A DNA stretch of 64,000 nucleotides from Adhaeribacter swui (GCF_014217805.1 NZ_CP055156.1:3354585-3418584), one strand, 5' to 3'; numbered from the stretch's first letter, positions 18,194 through 27,920 are shown. The notes: generated from the sequence alone by a model not told the origin. Translations and numbers: made by a program.

Positions 18194-18661
18194 ATACCTA
18201 AAGATGAATAACGCTGTATTCTTTTCTTATCTCGAACCAACGTTAGAGAGTTATTCTTCTTTGTTTTGTTCATCCTACAAGAATTCAAAAAATTGCAAAA
18301 GGATTTAATTCCAGAAGGATCTAATCCCAGAATGATATAATCAATAGGTAACCAATTAGATTTCTCCGGAATGACCCAAATAGATTGGAAGAAAAAAAAT
18401 CAACAAATTAACATTATCTCACCGGCAGCTATGCTTATTGGTCGTTTGTGCTGGTAAGCACGTATAGCGAACTTAGGCTAAAACAAGTTTTTATCCGTAA
18501 TATTCGGCCAGGATAACCGGTGCAGGAGGTAGAAACACGACCAGGAACCCTATTTTTTAAGCAGCGAAACAACTGCATGGGGAGATAGGGCAAACAAAAG
18601 TGTATTTCAGATTTGTACTCCCGGATTTTTAAAAATTTACAGTATACGCATTTTTACGACG

Positions 18662-19576
18662 ATGGAACTACTAAAACAACTATGCCAGATACATGCCCCT
18701 TCGGGCAACGAGGTGCAACTCACGCAATTTCTTTTAAATTATATTGAACAAAACAAAGCCAACTGGCGCGTTACGCCGCAGGTGCTGGCGGGCGAAGACT
18801 TTCAGGATTGCATTATTCTGGTTTTTGGTCAGCCCCGGACGGCTATTTTCGCGCACATCGATTCGATTGGTTTTACGGTGCGCTACGGCCGGCAGCTCGT
18901 AAGAATTGGCGGTCCCGATACCGAAACGGGTTACCAGTTGGTGGGCCAGGACAGTCAGGGCCCGATTGCCTGCACCTTGCAGGTTTCGGAGGAAGATGGC
19001 AGTTTGCAGTACGAGTTTGAGCGGGAAATTGACCGGGGCACGGAGCTGGTTTTTGCCTGCAATTTCCGGGAAACCCAGGATACGGTGCAATCGTGTTACC
19101 TGGACAATAGGTTGGGGGTTTACAATGCCCTGCGCGTAGCCGAAACCCTGGAAAACGGGGCTATTGTGTTTTCGTGCTGGGAAGAACATAAAGGCGGCTC
19201 GGTGGCTTACCTGGCCCGCTACTTATACGATAACTACCGGGTAAAGCAAGCTTTAATCTCGGATATTACCTGGGTAACCGATGGCGTACATCCTGGCCAG
19301 GGCGTAGTTATATCTATGCGCGACTCGCTTATTCCGCGGCGCAGTTTTGTGAATAAAATTATCTCTTTGGCCCAACAATCTCATGTTTCTTTTCAACTGG
19401 AAGTAGAGGGGGCGGGCGGCAGCGACGGCAAAGATTTGCAGCAAAGCGATATTCCCTGGGACTGGTGCTTTGTGGGTGCCCCGGAAGACAACGTGCATTC
19501 GCCGGACGAAATAGTACATAAGGACGATATAGATAGTATGGTGGCCTTGTATCAAGTGCTGATGCGGGAACTCTAA
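18662..19576 (+). CDS. M42-like zinc aminopeptidase
   Basis: 304 aa, somewhat shorter than typical M42 glutamyl aminopeptidases (about 340-360). All metal and catalytic positions of the M20/M42 fold appear in order: H65 and D67 (AHIDS), D148 (LDNRLG), E174-E175 (CWEEHKGG), D201 (ISDIT) and H279 (NVHSPDE). It probably hydrolyses N-terminal residues from peptides in the cytoplasm; no signal peptide is present. It stands alone between two gene-free regions. The last base of its stop codon is also the first base of the left inverted repeat of the GxxExxY element. Confidence 0.85.
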   Translation: MELLKQLCQIHAPSGNEVQLTQFLLNYIEQNKANWRVTPQVLAGEDFQDCIILVFGQPRTAIFAHIDSIGFTVRYGRQLVRIGGPDTETGYQLVGQDSQGPIACTLQVSEEDGSLQYEFEREIDRGTELVFACNFRETQDTVQSCYLDNRLGVYNALRVAETLENGAIVFSCWEEHKGGSVAYLARYLYDNYRVKQALISDITWVTDGVHPGQGVVISMRDSLIPRRSFVNKIISLAQQSHVSFQLEVEGAGGSDGKDLQQSDIPWDWCFVGAPEDNVHSPDEIVHKDDIDSMVALYQVLMREL

Positions 19577-20561
19577 TCGCGGATTTAAACGGATTTAGCG
19601 GATTTCACGGATTCTGGATGGTAAATGATAGGAGCGACAATCGTTCAATTACTTGAATAAATTTCTTAAATAGATAAATGAAACGGACTATCTGAGTGAT
19701 TTAACTAATAAAGCTGTTTAGCATTTTAAAGTTTATCCATTAAACTAGCCTTACAGGTTCTTACCATCTGTATTTTGGTGAGATATCCGGTAAAGATTAC
19801 GGATTTAAACGGATTGAATGGATTACGCAAATTTTTGAATGAAAAGTTATTTGCTAAACTACCCGGATTTGTGGAAAGGATAAGTTATTTAAGTTTTAGC
19901 TTTTTATAAATCGTTTAAATTTTAAACTTTCTTCTCCAAAGTTGAAAAGCAATCCTACCTGTAATTTGTAAGCAGTAAGATAATTGATGATTTGTGCGTA
20001 ATGTAGAGTATTAATCTCTGAAACGGCTTTTAACTCTACTAAAACTTTACTTTCTACCAGAAAATCAACTCGCCTGGTACCAACCTCTATATTTTTATAG
20101 TATAGCGGCATTTCTAATTCTCGCGCAAATTGTAATCCGGCTTCCTGCATTTCAATGGCTAAAGAACGTTGGTAAACAATTTCCGGAAAACCGTTACCCA
20201 ATACCGTGTGCACCTGCATAGCACAACCTATTATTTTACTGGTAATAGTCGAAAAGATTAGTTTTTCCGGTTCTTGCATGTTGTAATTGGAATAATAAAA
20301 AAGGTGAAAGCAATTACTGCGTAAAATTTAGTTGAATTTTAAGGTTTTTATTGAACTAGTTACTATCTGTTATATCTAAATTACTAGTTTAAAAGATTTA
20401 ATACTGATCGACGTGTTTTCTCTCATTTATACCTAAAGTTAGGTGTTAGTTAATGAAAACATACGGCCATTATAACTTTAACTATGAATTTTTAAATACA
20501 CAATGGCTTCTTAATTACTTTAAAATCCGTGTAATCTGTTAAATCTGTTTAAATCCGTGAT
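19576..20561. mobile_element. Candidate non-autonomous element carrying a GxxExxY gene
   Basis: Roughly 40-base imperfect terminal inverted repeats at 19576-19615 and 20522-20561: the right end, read on the other strand, matches the left end at about 34 of 40 positions (both begin ATCrCGGATTTAAAC). They are built of 9-10-base CGGATTTAA-like units. A further block of the same units lies inside (19795-19828). The only gene inside is the GxxExxY protein on the minus strand. No transposase is present. The flanking spacers (19616-19894 and 20280-20521) hold nothing else recognisable. The 'element' interpretation is inference; the repeats are seen directly. Confidence 0.55.
19896..20279 (-). CDS. 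GxxExxY family protein
   Basis: 127 aa. The family-defining G-x-x-E-x-x-Y lies in LGNGFPEIVYQ (G30 to Y36 region). RRVDFLVESKVLVELKA follows, with the D...E-x-K pattern typical of PD-(D/E)xK nuclease-like folds. The function of the family is not established to my knowledge; the D/ExK pattern hints at nucleic-acid cleavage (inference). Start ATG and length are normal for the family. It lies between inverted blocks of CGGATTT-type repeats, a context I recall as common for this family. Confidence 0.85.
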   Translation of the reverse strand: MQEPEKLIFSTITSKIIGCAMQVHTVLGNGFPEIVYQRSLAIEMQEAGLQFARELEMPLYYKNIEVGTRRVDFLVESKVLVELKAVSEINTLHYAQIINYLTAYKLQVGLLFNFGEESLKFKRFIKS

Positions 20562-20649
20562 TGGCTTGCAGTTGTGGAATTAAAAGATTTAATTTACCAG
20601 ATACCAATATAGTATTTAAAGCATTTTCAACAACTTTAAACCCGTTTAC

Positions 20650-22854
20650 ATGGAGAACATTGTTTACCTGATTCCGGCTTTCGGAGTGATTGCCTTACTG
20701 TATACATTTGTGAAATCTGCCTGGGTGAGCCGGCAAGATTCCGGCGACGCTAAAATGTCGACGATTGCCAAGTATATTGCGGAAGGAGCCATGGCTTTTC
20801 TGCAAGCCGAGTACAAAGTATTAACTTATTTTGCCATTATTGCCTGTTTGTTTTTGGGCTACCTGGGTACCGTCGGCGAAAATTCGTCGCCGGTAATTGT
20901 GGTGGCTTTTATTATTGGGGCCTTGTTTTCGGCGCTGGCTGGTTTTATCGGGATGCGCATTGCTACCAAGGCCAACGTGCGCACGGCCCAGGCGGCCCGC
21001 ACCAGTTTATCCAAAGCGCTGGATGTATCTTTTGGGGGCGGTGCCGTGATGGGCATGGGCGTAGCTGGTTTAGCCGTTTTGGGTTTAGGGACGTTGTTTA
21101 TTGTTTTTAAAGCCATGTTTGTGGGCGATACCTACAACGCCGAAGAAATGGAACGGGCCCTGGAAGTATTAACCGGCTTTTCGCTGGGCGCCGAAAGTAT
21201 TGCTTTGTTTGCCCGGGTGGGCGGCGGTATTTACACCAAAGCTGCCGACGTGGGCGCCGATTTAGTGGGGAAAGTAGAAGCCGGTATTCCGGAAGATGAT
21301 CCGCGGAACCCCGCTACCATTGCCGATAACGTAGGCGATAACGTAGGCGACGTAGCCGGTATGGGCGCCGACTTATTTGGCTCATACGTAGCCACCATTC
21401 TGGCTACCATGGTACTGGGCCGTGAGATTACCGTTACGGATAATTTTGGTGGTATTTCTCCCATCTTGTTACCCATGGTGATTGCGGGCCTGGGCATTAT
21501 CTTCTCCATGATCGGGACGTTGTTTGTGAAAGTGAGCGAAGGCGGCGATGTGCAACGGGCTTTAAACCTGGGCAACTGGTCGTCGGTAGTTTTAACCGCC
21601 ATAGCGTCTTATTTTGTAATTACTTTTATGCTACCCGAATCGTTGAGCCTACGGGGCTTCGACTTTAGCCGGATGGATGTGTTTTACGCCGTGTTGGTCG
21701 GGTTAGTGGTGGGTACTTTAATGAGTATTATCACGGAATATTATACTGCCATGGGCAAACGGCCGGTAATGAGCATTGTGCGCCAGAGCAGCACCGGGCA
21801 CGCTACTACCGTAATTGGTGGTTTAGCCGTGGGCATGGAATCTACGGTACTGCCGATTCTGGTATTAGCCGGGGGGATTATTCTGTCTTACGAAGCGGCT
21901 GGTTTGTACGGCGTAGCCATTGCGGCGGCCGGTATGATGGCCACCACCGCCATGCAATTAGCCATTGATGCCTTTGGCCCGATTGCCGACAACGCCGGGG
22001 GAATTGCCGAAATGAGTGAATTACCCAAAGAAGTACGCGAACGCACCGATATCCTGGATGCGGTAGGTAACACCACGGCCGCTACCGGTAAAGGTTTTGC
22101 CATTGCCTCGGCGGCGCTCACGTCTTTGGCTTTGTTTGCGGCTTTTATGGGTACCGCTAACATTACCGTTATTGATATTTCCAATGCCCGCGTATTGGCG
22201 GGCTTATTTGTGGGCGGCATGATTCCGTTTATCTTCTCGGCGCTGGCAATTTCGGCGGTAGGCCGGGCGGCCATGGCCATGGTGGAAGAAGTGCGTCGGC
22301 AGTTTCGCGAAATACCCGGCATTATGGAAGGCACCGGCAAACCCGAATACGATAAATGCGTGGCGATATCTACCCGGGCCGCTATCCGGGAAATGATGTT
22401 ACCGGGTGCTATTGCTTTGATTGTGCCCATTGTGGTTGGTTTTACTTTTGGTCCGGAAGTGTTGGGTGGTCTGTTGGCCGGGGTTACAGTATCCGGGGTT
22501 TTAATGGCAATGTTTCAATCCAATGCCGGCGGTGCCTGGGACAACGCCAAAAAATCCTTTGAAAAAGGCGTGATGATTAATAACAAAATGGAATACAAAG
22601 GCTCCGATGCGCACAAAGCTTCGGTAACCGGCGATACCGTGGGCGATCCGTTTAAAGATACTTCCGGCCCGTCGATGAATATTTTAATTAAGCTGATGTC
22701 GATTGTTTCGCTGGTAATTGCGCCGCACATTGCGGTTACTACCACCGAATCGGCTCCTGCATTAAACCACGAGCAATTAAAACAGCAAACCATTACCCCG
22801 GCGGTGTCGGCTATTAAACCAGATAGCAAAGTAGTACACCTGGCGCACCGGTAA
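20650..22854 (+). CDS. hppA: Membrane-bound K+-stimulated pyrophosphatase, ion pump
   Basis: 734 aa, about 16 hydrophobic segments. It couples pyrophosphate hydrolysis to Na+ or H+ export across the inner membrane. The substrate site motif [11 protein letters not shown] is at residues 200-210 and [20 protein letters not shown] follows. [10 protein letters not shown] at about 473-482 has Ala rather than Lys after GNTT (A477), the established marker of the K+-dependent subfamily, many of whose members pump Na+. Single gene; its own strong terminator follows at 22876. The C-terminal 30 residues ([13 protein letters not shown]) are an unconserved-looking tail. Confidence 0.95.
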   Translation: MENIVYLIPAFGVIALLYTFVKSAWVSRQDSGDAKMSTIAKYIAEGAMAFLQAEYKVLTYFAIIACLFLGYLGTVGENSSPVIVVAFIIGALFSALAGFIGMRIATKANVRTAQAARTSLSKALDVSFGGGAVMGMGVAGLAVLGLGTLFIVFKAMFVGDTYNAEEMERALEVLTGFSLGAESIALFARVGGGIYTKAADVGADLVGKVEAGIPEDDPRNPATIADNVGDNVGDVAGMGADLFGSYVATILATMVLGREITVTDNFGGISPILLPMVIAGLGIIFSMIGTLFVKVSEGGDVQRALNLGNWSSVVLTAIASYFVITFMLPESLSLRGFDFSRMDVFYAVLVGLVVGTLMSIITEYYTAMGKRPVMSIVRQSSTGHATTVIGGLAVGMESTVLPILVLAGGIILSYEAAGLYGVAIAAAGMMATTAMQLAIDAFGPIADNAGGIAEMSELPKEVRERTDILDAVGNTTAATGKGFAIASAALTSLALFAAFMGTANITVIDISNARVLAGLFVGGMIPFIFSALAISAVGRAAMAMVEEVRRQFREIPGIMEGTGKPEYDKCVAISTRAAIREMMLPGAIALIVPIVVGFTFGPEVLGGLLAGVTVSGVLMAMFQSNAGGAWDNAKKSFEKGVMINNKMEYKGSDAHKASVTGDTVGDPFKDTSGPSMNILIKLMSIVSLVIAPHIAVTTTESAPALNHEQLKQQTITPAVSAIKPDSKVVHLAHR

Positions 22855-22875
22855 AAAGCTAAAATTTAAAAAATG

Positions 22876-22913
22876 AAAGAAAGCCCTGAAGAAATTTAAG
22901 GGCTTTCTTTTTA
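22876..22913 (+). terminator. Intrinsic terminator of hppA
   Basis: Perfect 12-bp stem AAAGAAAGCCCT (22876-22887) with AGGGCTTTCTTT (22899-22910), 11-base loop, ending in a T-rich run. It lies 22 bases after the hppA stop. Confidence 0.9.
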
Positions 22914-23050
22914 CAAAAAGCTTTACCTTTATTTTCTGGTTTGAGGGTTGATTATATCTACAGTTAAAAGCAAATTTTTTAAATTTTTCGTTTTTCGGCC
23001 TTTACATATATGCAGTAATAAGCTCTTTCCGCAGGATAATTTAAATAGAA

Positions 23051-23218
23051 AGTTATGGGTAGAGTTCACCAAGGGAAGTTATGGGTAGAGTTCGCGTTAG
23101 CGGTCTCTACCCATTATTGGACAGCCAATCTCTGATTGGCGTGACCAGTAATTCCGATAAACGCCAATCAGAGATTGGCCGCACGAAAAGGTACTTAGAG
23201 CGCTGCGCTAACTCTAAG
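23051..23218. repeat. Compound hairpin element with GCCAATCTCTGATTGGC arms
   Basis: A direct repeat AGTTATGGGTAGAGTTC occurs at 23051-23067 and 23077-23093, with the inverted CTCTACCCAT at 23105-23114. A perfect 19-bp inverted repeat follows, arms 23124-23142 and 23161-23179, and each arm is itself a small palindrome (GCCAATC-TCT-GATTGGC). CTTAGAG (23194) and CTCTAAG (23212) close a last hairpin. It could fold as a cruciform. No gene is inside. Confidence 0.7.
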
Positions 23219-23316
23219 CACAACTAAAGCGTATTTTAAATTTTTTCATTTTCAGCTTTATAAATTAACCGCTCTTATAATCGCTTAACAAACCGAAAAC
23301 ATAAAGAAAACCACTA

Positions 23317-23369
23317 ACCTGTAACCTGCAACCTAAAACCTGTAACTTGCAACCTGAAACCTGCAACTA
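23317..23369. repeat. CCTGyAAC tandem repeat before hpt
   Basis: Seven imperfect units of an 8-9-base motif (CCTGTAAC, CCTGCAAC, CCTAAAAC, CTTGCAAC ...) run up to 4 bases before the hpt start codon. They are therefore in the 5' leader. The unit matches GTTGCAGG-type units elsewhere in the window when read on the other strand. Confidence 0.7.
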
Positions 23370-23373
23370 AATA

Positions 23374-23919
23374 ATGAGCGCGACTACTGTTGAACTGCAC
23401 GATAAAGAGTTTGAAATTTATTTACGGGAAAGCCAGATTAAACTGGCTATTGAAAAGCTAGCCGCCCGCATTAACCAGGATTACGCCGGCCGAACGCCGC
23501 TTTTTCTGGCGGTATTAAACGGCTCGTTTATGTTTGCTTCGGATTTAATGAAAGAAATGCGTATTCCCTGCGAAATTTCCTTCGTTAAATTAGCCTCGTA
23601 CCAAAACACGCAAAGCACCGGCTCCGTGAAAGAATTAGTGGGCCTGAACGAAAACCTGACCGGCCGGGACGTGATTATTCTGGAAGATATTGTGGATACC
23701 GGCCATACCGTGCACCAACTTTTAGAGAAACTGCAGACCCATGTAACGGCTACCATCGAAATTGCCAGTTTGCTTTTAAAACCCGCTTGTTTGCAGCACG
23801 AGTTACAGATAAAGTACGCGGCGCTTTCTATCCCGAACGATTTTGTGGTGGGTTACGGCTTAGATTATAATGGTTTAGGACGCAACTTGCGGCATTTGTA
23901 TAAAATAAAAGAAGCCTGA
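23374..23919 (+). CDS. hpt: Hypoxanthine phosphoribosyltransferase
   Basis: 181 aa purine salvage enzyme that converts hypoxanthine or guanine plus PRPP to IMP or GMP in the cytoplasm. The PRPP-binding motif VIILEDIVDTGHT sits near residues 94-106, and LAVLNGSFMFASDL is the second phosphate loop. PNDFVVGYGLDYN near the C terminus is the purine-binding region. Normal length. It is followed after 99 bases by adk; the promoter of adk lies in that gap. Confidence 0.93.
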   Translation: MSATTVELHDKEFEIYLRESQIKLAIEKLAARINQDYAGRTPLFLAVLNGSFMFASDLMKEMRIPCEISFVKLASYQNTQSTGSVKELVGLNENLTGRDVIILEDIVDTGHTVHQLLEKLQTHVTATIEIASLLLKPACLQHELQIKYAALSIPNDFVVGYGLDYNGLGRNLRHLYKIKEA

Positions 23920-23967
23920 TTTTGTAGTTAATTACTTCCTGAATCGGGTTTCCTGTGCGGTGTTTCT

Positions 23968-23996
23968 TTTGGTAATCAATTTTATTTGTACTTTTG
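23968..23996 (+). promoter_or_regulatory. Bacteroidota-type promoter of adk
   Basis: TTTG at 23968-23971 and TACTTTTG (consensus TAnnTTTG) at 23989-23996, 17 bases apart, 23 bases before the adk ATG. The fit to the -33/-7 consensus of this phylum is good. Confidence 0.6.
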
Positions 23997-24018
23997 AGTT
24001 TAATAATTTAATTCAGGC

Positions 24019-24609
24019 ATGTTAAATATTGTTTTATTCGGCCCTCCGGGCGCTGGCAAAGGAACGCAAAGTCAGAAATTAATTGATACCTACCATTTAA
24101 TTCACCTGTCTACCGGTGATTTACTCCGCTCCGAAATTGCGGCCGGCACCGAGCTGGGCTTGCGGGCCAAAGGCCTCATGGATCAGGGAATGCTGGTGCC
24201 CGACGAAGTGGTAATCGGGATGATTGATTCTAAGTTAAAAGAAAATAAAGATGCGGTTGGTTTTATCTTCGACGGTTTTCCGCGCACGGTAAAACAAGCC
24301 GAAAGCCTGGATGTTTTGCTGGATCAAAACAATACCGCCATCAGCGGCATGATTGCCCTGGAAGTAAGCGAAGAAGAACTAACCAAACGCCTGCTGCTGC
24401 GGGGTCAAACTTCCGGCCGCCCCGACGACCAAAACGAGGAATTGGTAAGAAAGCGGGTACAAGAGTACAACACCAAAACTGCTCCGGTAGCCGGCTACTA
24501 CGCCAACCAAGGTAAATACCACGCTATTAACGGCATCGGCGAAATCGAGGCAATTTTCACCGAAATCTGCGATATCATTGATTCGTACGCTACGCAGCTA
24601 AAAGCGTAA
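24019..24609 (+). CDS. adk: Adenylate kinase
   Basis: 196 aa cytoplasmic enzyme that interconverts ATP + AMP and 2 ADP. The P-loop GPPGAGKGTQ is at residues 8-17, with STGDLLR and the AMP-site FDGFPRTVKQAE. The LID segment is short (RGQTSGRPDDQNEE) with no zinc cysteines, so this is the short form. It has its own TAnnTTTG promoter. Confidence 0.96.
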   Translation: MLNIVLFGPPGAGKGTQSQKLIDTYHLIHLSTGDLLRSEIAAGTELGLRAKGLMDQGMLVPDEVVIGMIDSKLKENKDAVGFIFDGFPRTVKQAESLDVLLDQNNTAISGMIALEVSEEELTKRLLLRGQTSGRPDDQNEELVRKRVQEYNTKTAPVAGYYANQGKYHAINGIGEIEAIFTEICDIIDSYATQLKA

Positions 24610-24978
24610 ACAGACGATAGTCCATGGTCGATAGACCATAGGTGATCGTTCAACTATAATTGCAGAACTTTACAATTTGCTTTGGGAGAAGAGCAGTTAA
24701 GTATAGCTCTTATTTTAGGTTACCAGGATGAATTTTACAGGATCTTACTTTTAAAATTTCGCTGGTAGCCTAAAAGTGAAGCCGCTGCTAACCCGATTTT
24801 TTAAAAAAAGTGAAAAAATCTGCAACCTAATTTTAATATTAAGCACTAACTGAACCACTTTTAGAACGAAGCAGTTACTGGTATTTGTTATAATCTAATA
24901 CAGCTAATTGTAAAATTCTAAACTTACGAACTATGGCCGTGGTCTATCGATCATGGACCGTGGACTAAACCCATACTA
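24610..24978. other. Gene-free spacer with TGGTCTATCGACC repeats at both ends
   Basis: 369 bases with no ORF. The ends carry inverted copies of a repeat: 24617-24643 (around TAGTCCATGGTCGATAGACC) and 24931-24966 (around GTGGTCTATCGATCATGGAC). The interior is AT-rich and featureless. The obg promoter should lie here but no clear box was found. Confidence 0.6.
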
Positions 24979-25974
24979 GTGGCTACATCTAATTTTATTG
25001 ATTACGTTAAAATCTGCTGCCGTTCCGGACACGGCGGGCCAGGTTCTTCACATTTGTTCCGGGATAAAAAAAATGCTAAAGGCGGACCCGATGGGGGCGA
25101 TGGCGGCCGCGGCGGCCATATTATTCTGCGGGGTAATGCCCAACTCTGGACGTTGCTGCACCTGCAATACCAGAAACACGTAATTGCCAAACACGGCGAA
25201 GGCGGTAGTAAAGACACCTCTACCGGCGCCAACGGCGACGATGTTATTCTGGAAGTACCCATTGGCACCATTGCCCGCGATGCCGAAACCGGCGAAGTTA
25301 AAACCGAAATTACCGAAGACGGCCAAACCGTTATTTTAACGCCGGGTGGCCGGGGTGGTTTAGGCAACGCGCATTTTAAATCGCCCACCAACCAAACGCC
25401 CCGTTACGCACAACCCGGCGAACCCGGCCTGGAAGAATGGGTGATTCTGGAATTAAAGCTGCTGGCCGATGTGGGTTTGGTTGGTTTCCCGAACGCGGGT
25501 AAATCTACTTTACTATCGGTAGTTTCGGCGGCGAAACCTAAGATTGCTAACTATCCTTTTACTACGCTGGTGCCTAATTTGGGCGTAGTGGCCTACCGCG
25601 ATTATAAATCGTTTGTGATGGCCGATATACCGGGGATTATTGAAGGCGCTTCGGAAGGGAAGGGCTTGGGCTTGCGGTTTTTGCGGCACATCGAGCGTAA
25701 CTCCATCTTGTTATTCATGATTTCGGCCGAAAGCGCCGACATTGCTAACGAATACCAGATTCTGCTGAACGAACTGGAAACCTACAATCCGGAGCTGCTG
25801 GAGAAAAAACGTTTGCTGGCCGTTACCAAATCGGATTTGCTGGACGAAGAACTGGAAAACGAAATCCGGGCTACGCTGCCGGCCAATGTGCCTTCGGTAT
25901 TTATTTCCAGCATTACCCAGAAAAATATTCAGGTTTTAAAAGATATGATTTGGCAAGTCTTAACGGCCAGCTAA
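24979..25974 (+). CDS. obgE: Obg family GTPase
   Basis: 331 aa ribosome-associated GTPase acting in large-subunit assembly and stress control. Residues 1-157 are the glycine-rich Obg fold ([18 protein letters not shown]). The G domain follows with G1 [10 protein letters not shown]3 DIPGIIEGA and G4 TKSD. There is no long C-terminal OCT extension, as in many Bacteroidota. The GTG start at 24979 is the best fit because translation there begins [11 protein letters not shown], matching the family start. It lies directly behind a repeat copy. Confidence 0.94.
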   Translation: MATSNFIDYVKICCRSGHGGPGSSHLFRDKKNAKGGPDGGDGGRGGHIILRGNAQLWTLLHLQYQKHVIAKHGEGGSKDTSTGANGDDVILEVPIGTIARDAETGEVKTEITEDGQTVILTPGGRGGLGNAHFKSPTNQTPRYAQPGEPGLEEWVILELKLLADVGLVGFPNAGKSTLLSVVSAAKPKIANYPFTTLVPNLGVVAYRDYKSFVMADIPGIIEGASEGKGLGLRFLRHIERNSILLFMISAESADIANEYQILLNELETYNPELLEKKRLLAVTKSDLLDEELENEIRATLPANVPSVFISSITQKNIQVLKDMIWQVLTAS

Positions 25975-26125
25975 ATTTTTAATTTTTATACGGAATTAAA
26001 AAAGATAAATTTTCATTTAACAGAAGGGAATTAAAGGTGTACAATGTGCCAGTTTGTCACGATATGGCTTTGGCAAATAAATTGATACCTTCCCTTCAAA
26101 CACAACAGGAAGAATAATATAAGCT

Positions 26126-26704
26126 ATGTCAGCGGATAAAAATACGAACCACGAAGCCGAAGAATTTGAGAATGTAACCGAAGCTGGTTTACCGGAAGAT
26201 ACCAACTCTGCCCAGCCCGATACGCCTGCCGAAGAGGAAAAGGTAGAAGAAAATGGCCAGAGCAGTAAAGCAGAAGCAGAACTGAATGATTTAAAAGATA
26301 AGTACCTGCGTTTGTATTCGGAATTTGATAATTATAAACGCCGGACTTCGAAAGAACGGTTGGATTTATTAAAAACCGCCAACCAGGAAATGATGGTGGC
26401 CTTGCTGCCGGTACTGGACGATTTTGACCGGGCCCGTCAGGCGATGGAAACGGCCCAGGATGTAGAAGGCGTGAAAGCCGGGGTAGATTTAATTTATAAT
26501 AAGCTGCAATCGATTATGCAGCAAAAAGGATTAAAGCCGATGGAAGCCGTAGGGCAAACTTTTGATGCCGACCTGCACGAAGCCATTACCCAGATTCCGG
26601 CCCCCGACGAAACCCAAAAAGGTAAAGTTATAGACCAGGTAGAAAAAGGATATTACCTGAACGATAAAGTAATTCGCTTCGCGAAAGTTATTATAGGAGC
26701 ATAG
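26126..26704 (+). CDS. grpE: Nucleotide exchange factor GrpE
   Basis: 192 aa co-chaperone that releases ADP from DnaK. Residues 1-50 are acidic and disordered (EEFENVTEAGLPEDTNSAQ). A long coiled coil follows (AEAELNDLKDKYLRLYSEFDNYKRR), then the beta-domain with VGQTFDADLHEAITQI. It ends 3 bases before dnaJ, forming a two-gene operon; dnaK itself is not in the window. Confidence 0.95.
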   Translation: MSADKNTNHEAEEFENVTEAGLPEDTNSAQPDTPAEEEKVEENGQSSKAEAELNDLKDKYLRLYSEFDNYKRRTSKERLDLLKTANQEMMVALLPVLDDFDRARQAMETAQDVEGVKAGVDLIYNKLQSIMQQKGLKPMEAVGQTFDADLHEAITQIPAPDETQKGKVIDQVEKGYYLNDKVIRFAKVIIGA

Positions 26705-26707
26705 GCC

Positions 26708-27853
26708 ATGGCTAAGAGAGATTATTACGAGGTATTAGGAGTTAGCAAAAGCGCCAGTGCCGACGAAATTAAAAAAGCGTACCGCAAAATTGCTATTAAA
26801 TTTCACCCGGATAAAAACCCGGATGATCCTACGGCCGAAGACAAATTTAAAGAAGCCGCCGAAGCCTATGAAGTACTGAGCGATCAGGAAAAACGGGGTC
26901 GATACGACCAATACGGCCACCAGGGCGTAAATGGCAACGGTGGTTACGGCCACATGAACATGGAAGATATTTTCTCCCAGTTCGGCGATATTTTTGGCAA
27001 TGGCGGTGGCAGCCCGTTTGATTCGTTCTTTGGTGGTGGACGCTCGGGTGGGCGCCGGGTACGGAAAGGTACTAACCTGCGCATTAAACTAAAACTCGAC
27101 CTCGAAGAAATTGCCAACGGCGTTGAGAAAAAGATAAAAGTAAAACGCTACGTAGCTTGTAATGCTTGCGGCGGTAACGGCTCTAAAAATGGTACCGCGC
27201 TGCAAACCTGTAGCGGTTGCCAGGGAACCGGCCAGGTAAAAAAAGTAGTGAACACCATGCTGGGCCAGATGGTATCTACATCGACCTGCCCCGTGTGCGA
27301 TGGTGAAGGCCAGAAAGTAAGCCAGAACTGCGATGTGTGCCACGGCGAAGGCCGCGAGTTAAAAGAAGAAGTAATTGCGATTAACGTACCAGCCGGTGTG
27401 GGTGATGGCATGCAACTTTCGATGAGTGGCAAAGGGAACGTACCGCAACGCGGCGGCATTGCCGGTGATTTGCTTATTCAGATTGAAGAAGAAGCTCATC
27501 CATTGCTGAAACGCGAGGGCAACAACGTGGTATTTGAGCAATACATCAGTTTTGTGGATGCTGTTTTGGGAGCCAACATTGAAGTGCCTACCATTGAAGG
27601 AAAAGTAAAAATTAAAATTGACCCGGGTACCCAGGGTGGCAAAATTTTGCGCTTACGCGGTAAAGGTATTAAAGACATTAACGGTTACGGCAAAGGCGAT
27701 CAGTTGATCCACATTAACGTTTGGACGCCCAAAAACGTAACCAGCGACGAACGTCAGATTTTAGAAAAACTGCGCAGCTCCGATAACTTTGTGCCTAACC
27801 CCGGTAAAAACGAAAAAGGCTTCTTCGAGAAAATGAAAGAATACTTCCAATAA
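26708..27853 (+). CDS. dnaJ: Chaperone protein DnaJ
   Basis: 381 aa Hsp40. J-domain at residues 1-70 with HPD in KFHPDKN; Gly/Phe-rich linker ([17 protein letters not shown]); four zinc CxxCxGxG units ([32 protein letters not shown]); then the substrate-binding C-terminal domains. It delivers substrates to DnaK and stimulates its ATPase. It forms an operon with grpE and is followed by a strong terminator at 27923. Confidence 0.97.
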   Translation: MAKRDYYEVLGVSKSASADEIKKAYRKIAIKFHPDKNPDDPTAEDKFKEAAEAYEVLSDQEKRGRYDQYGHQGVNGNGGYGHMNMEDIFSQFGDIFGNGGGSPFDSFFGGGRSGGRRVRKGTNLRIKLKLDLEEIANGVEKKIKVKRYVACNACGGNGSKNGTALQTCSGCQGTGQVKKVVNTMLGQMVSTSTCPVCDGEGQKVSQNCDVCHGEGRELKEEVIAINVPAGVGDGMQLSMSGKGNVPQRGGIAGDLLIQIEEEAHPLLKREGNNVVFEQYISFVDAVLGANIEVPTIEGKVKIKIDPGTQGGKILRLRGKGIKDINGYGKGDQLIHINVWTPKNVTSDERQILEKLRSSDNFVPNPGKNEKGFFEKMKEYFQ

Positions 27854-27854
27854 G

Positions 27855-27897
27855 ATCGCGGATTTTCACGGATTAACAGGATTACGCAGATTATTAA
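27855..27897. repeat. Solo CGGATTT-type repeat block
   Basis: GATCGCGGATTTTCACGG and downstream GGATTAACAGGATTACGCAG units directly after the dnaJ stop. They match the terminal repeats of the GxxExxY element at 19576-20561 but have no gene and no partner copy nearby. It may be a remnant or solo end. Confidence 0.6.
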
Positions 27898-27920
27898 GAT
27901 CTGCAAAGATTAAAGTTAAT

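Larger units (their letters stand above)
17567..18661. other. Gene-free spacer with inverted and direct repeats
   Basis: About 1.1 kb with no convincing coding frame on either strand. It separates the divergent TPR and M42-like peptidase genes, so promoters for both must lie at its ends. The centre holds a duplicated AACGTGAGTTCG (18016 and 18045), a perfect 20-bp inverted repeat (18139-18193) and a diverged copy of it (18339-18375). No RNA gene was recognised. Confidence 0.6.
22914..23373. other. Gene-free spacer upstream of hpt, repeat-rich
   Basis: 460 bases without a credible ORF. It holds the GCCAATC hairpin element (23051-23218) and the CCTGCAAC tandem repeat immediately before hpt. 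The hpt promoter must lie in this stretch; no clear TAnnTTTG box was seen close to the start. Confidence 0.55.

Noticed and set aside
17567-18661. Search for tRNA, rRNA or riboswitch in the 1.1-kb spacer
   Set aside because: No cloverleaf-like, T-loop or known aptamer core was seen; only repeats.
21888-22430. 180-codon minus-strand frame inside hppA
   Set aside because: Ala/Ile/Ser-rich shadow of a high-GC membrane protein gene; hppA has all its motifs.
25048-25326. Minus-strand frames across obg
   Set aside because: Mirror of the Gly-rich Obg fold; no start context.
26047-26075. TGCCA...TGGCA inverted pair upstream of grpE, possible heat-shock operator
   Set aside because: Five-base arms 19 bases apart are too weak; it does not match CIRCE or another operator I can name.
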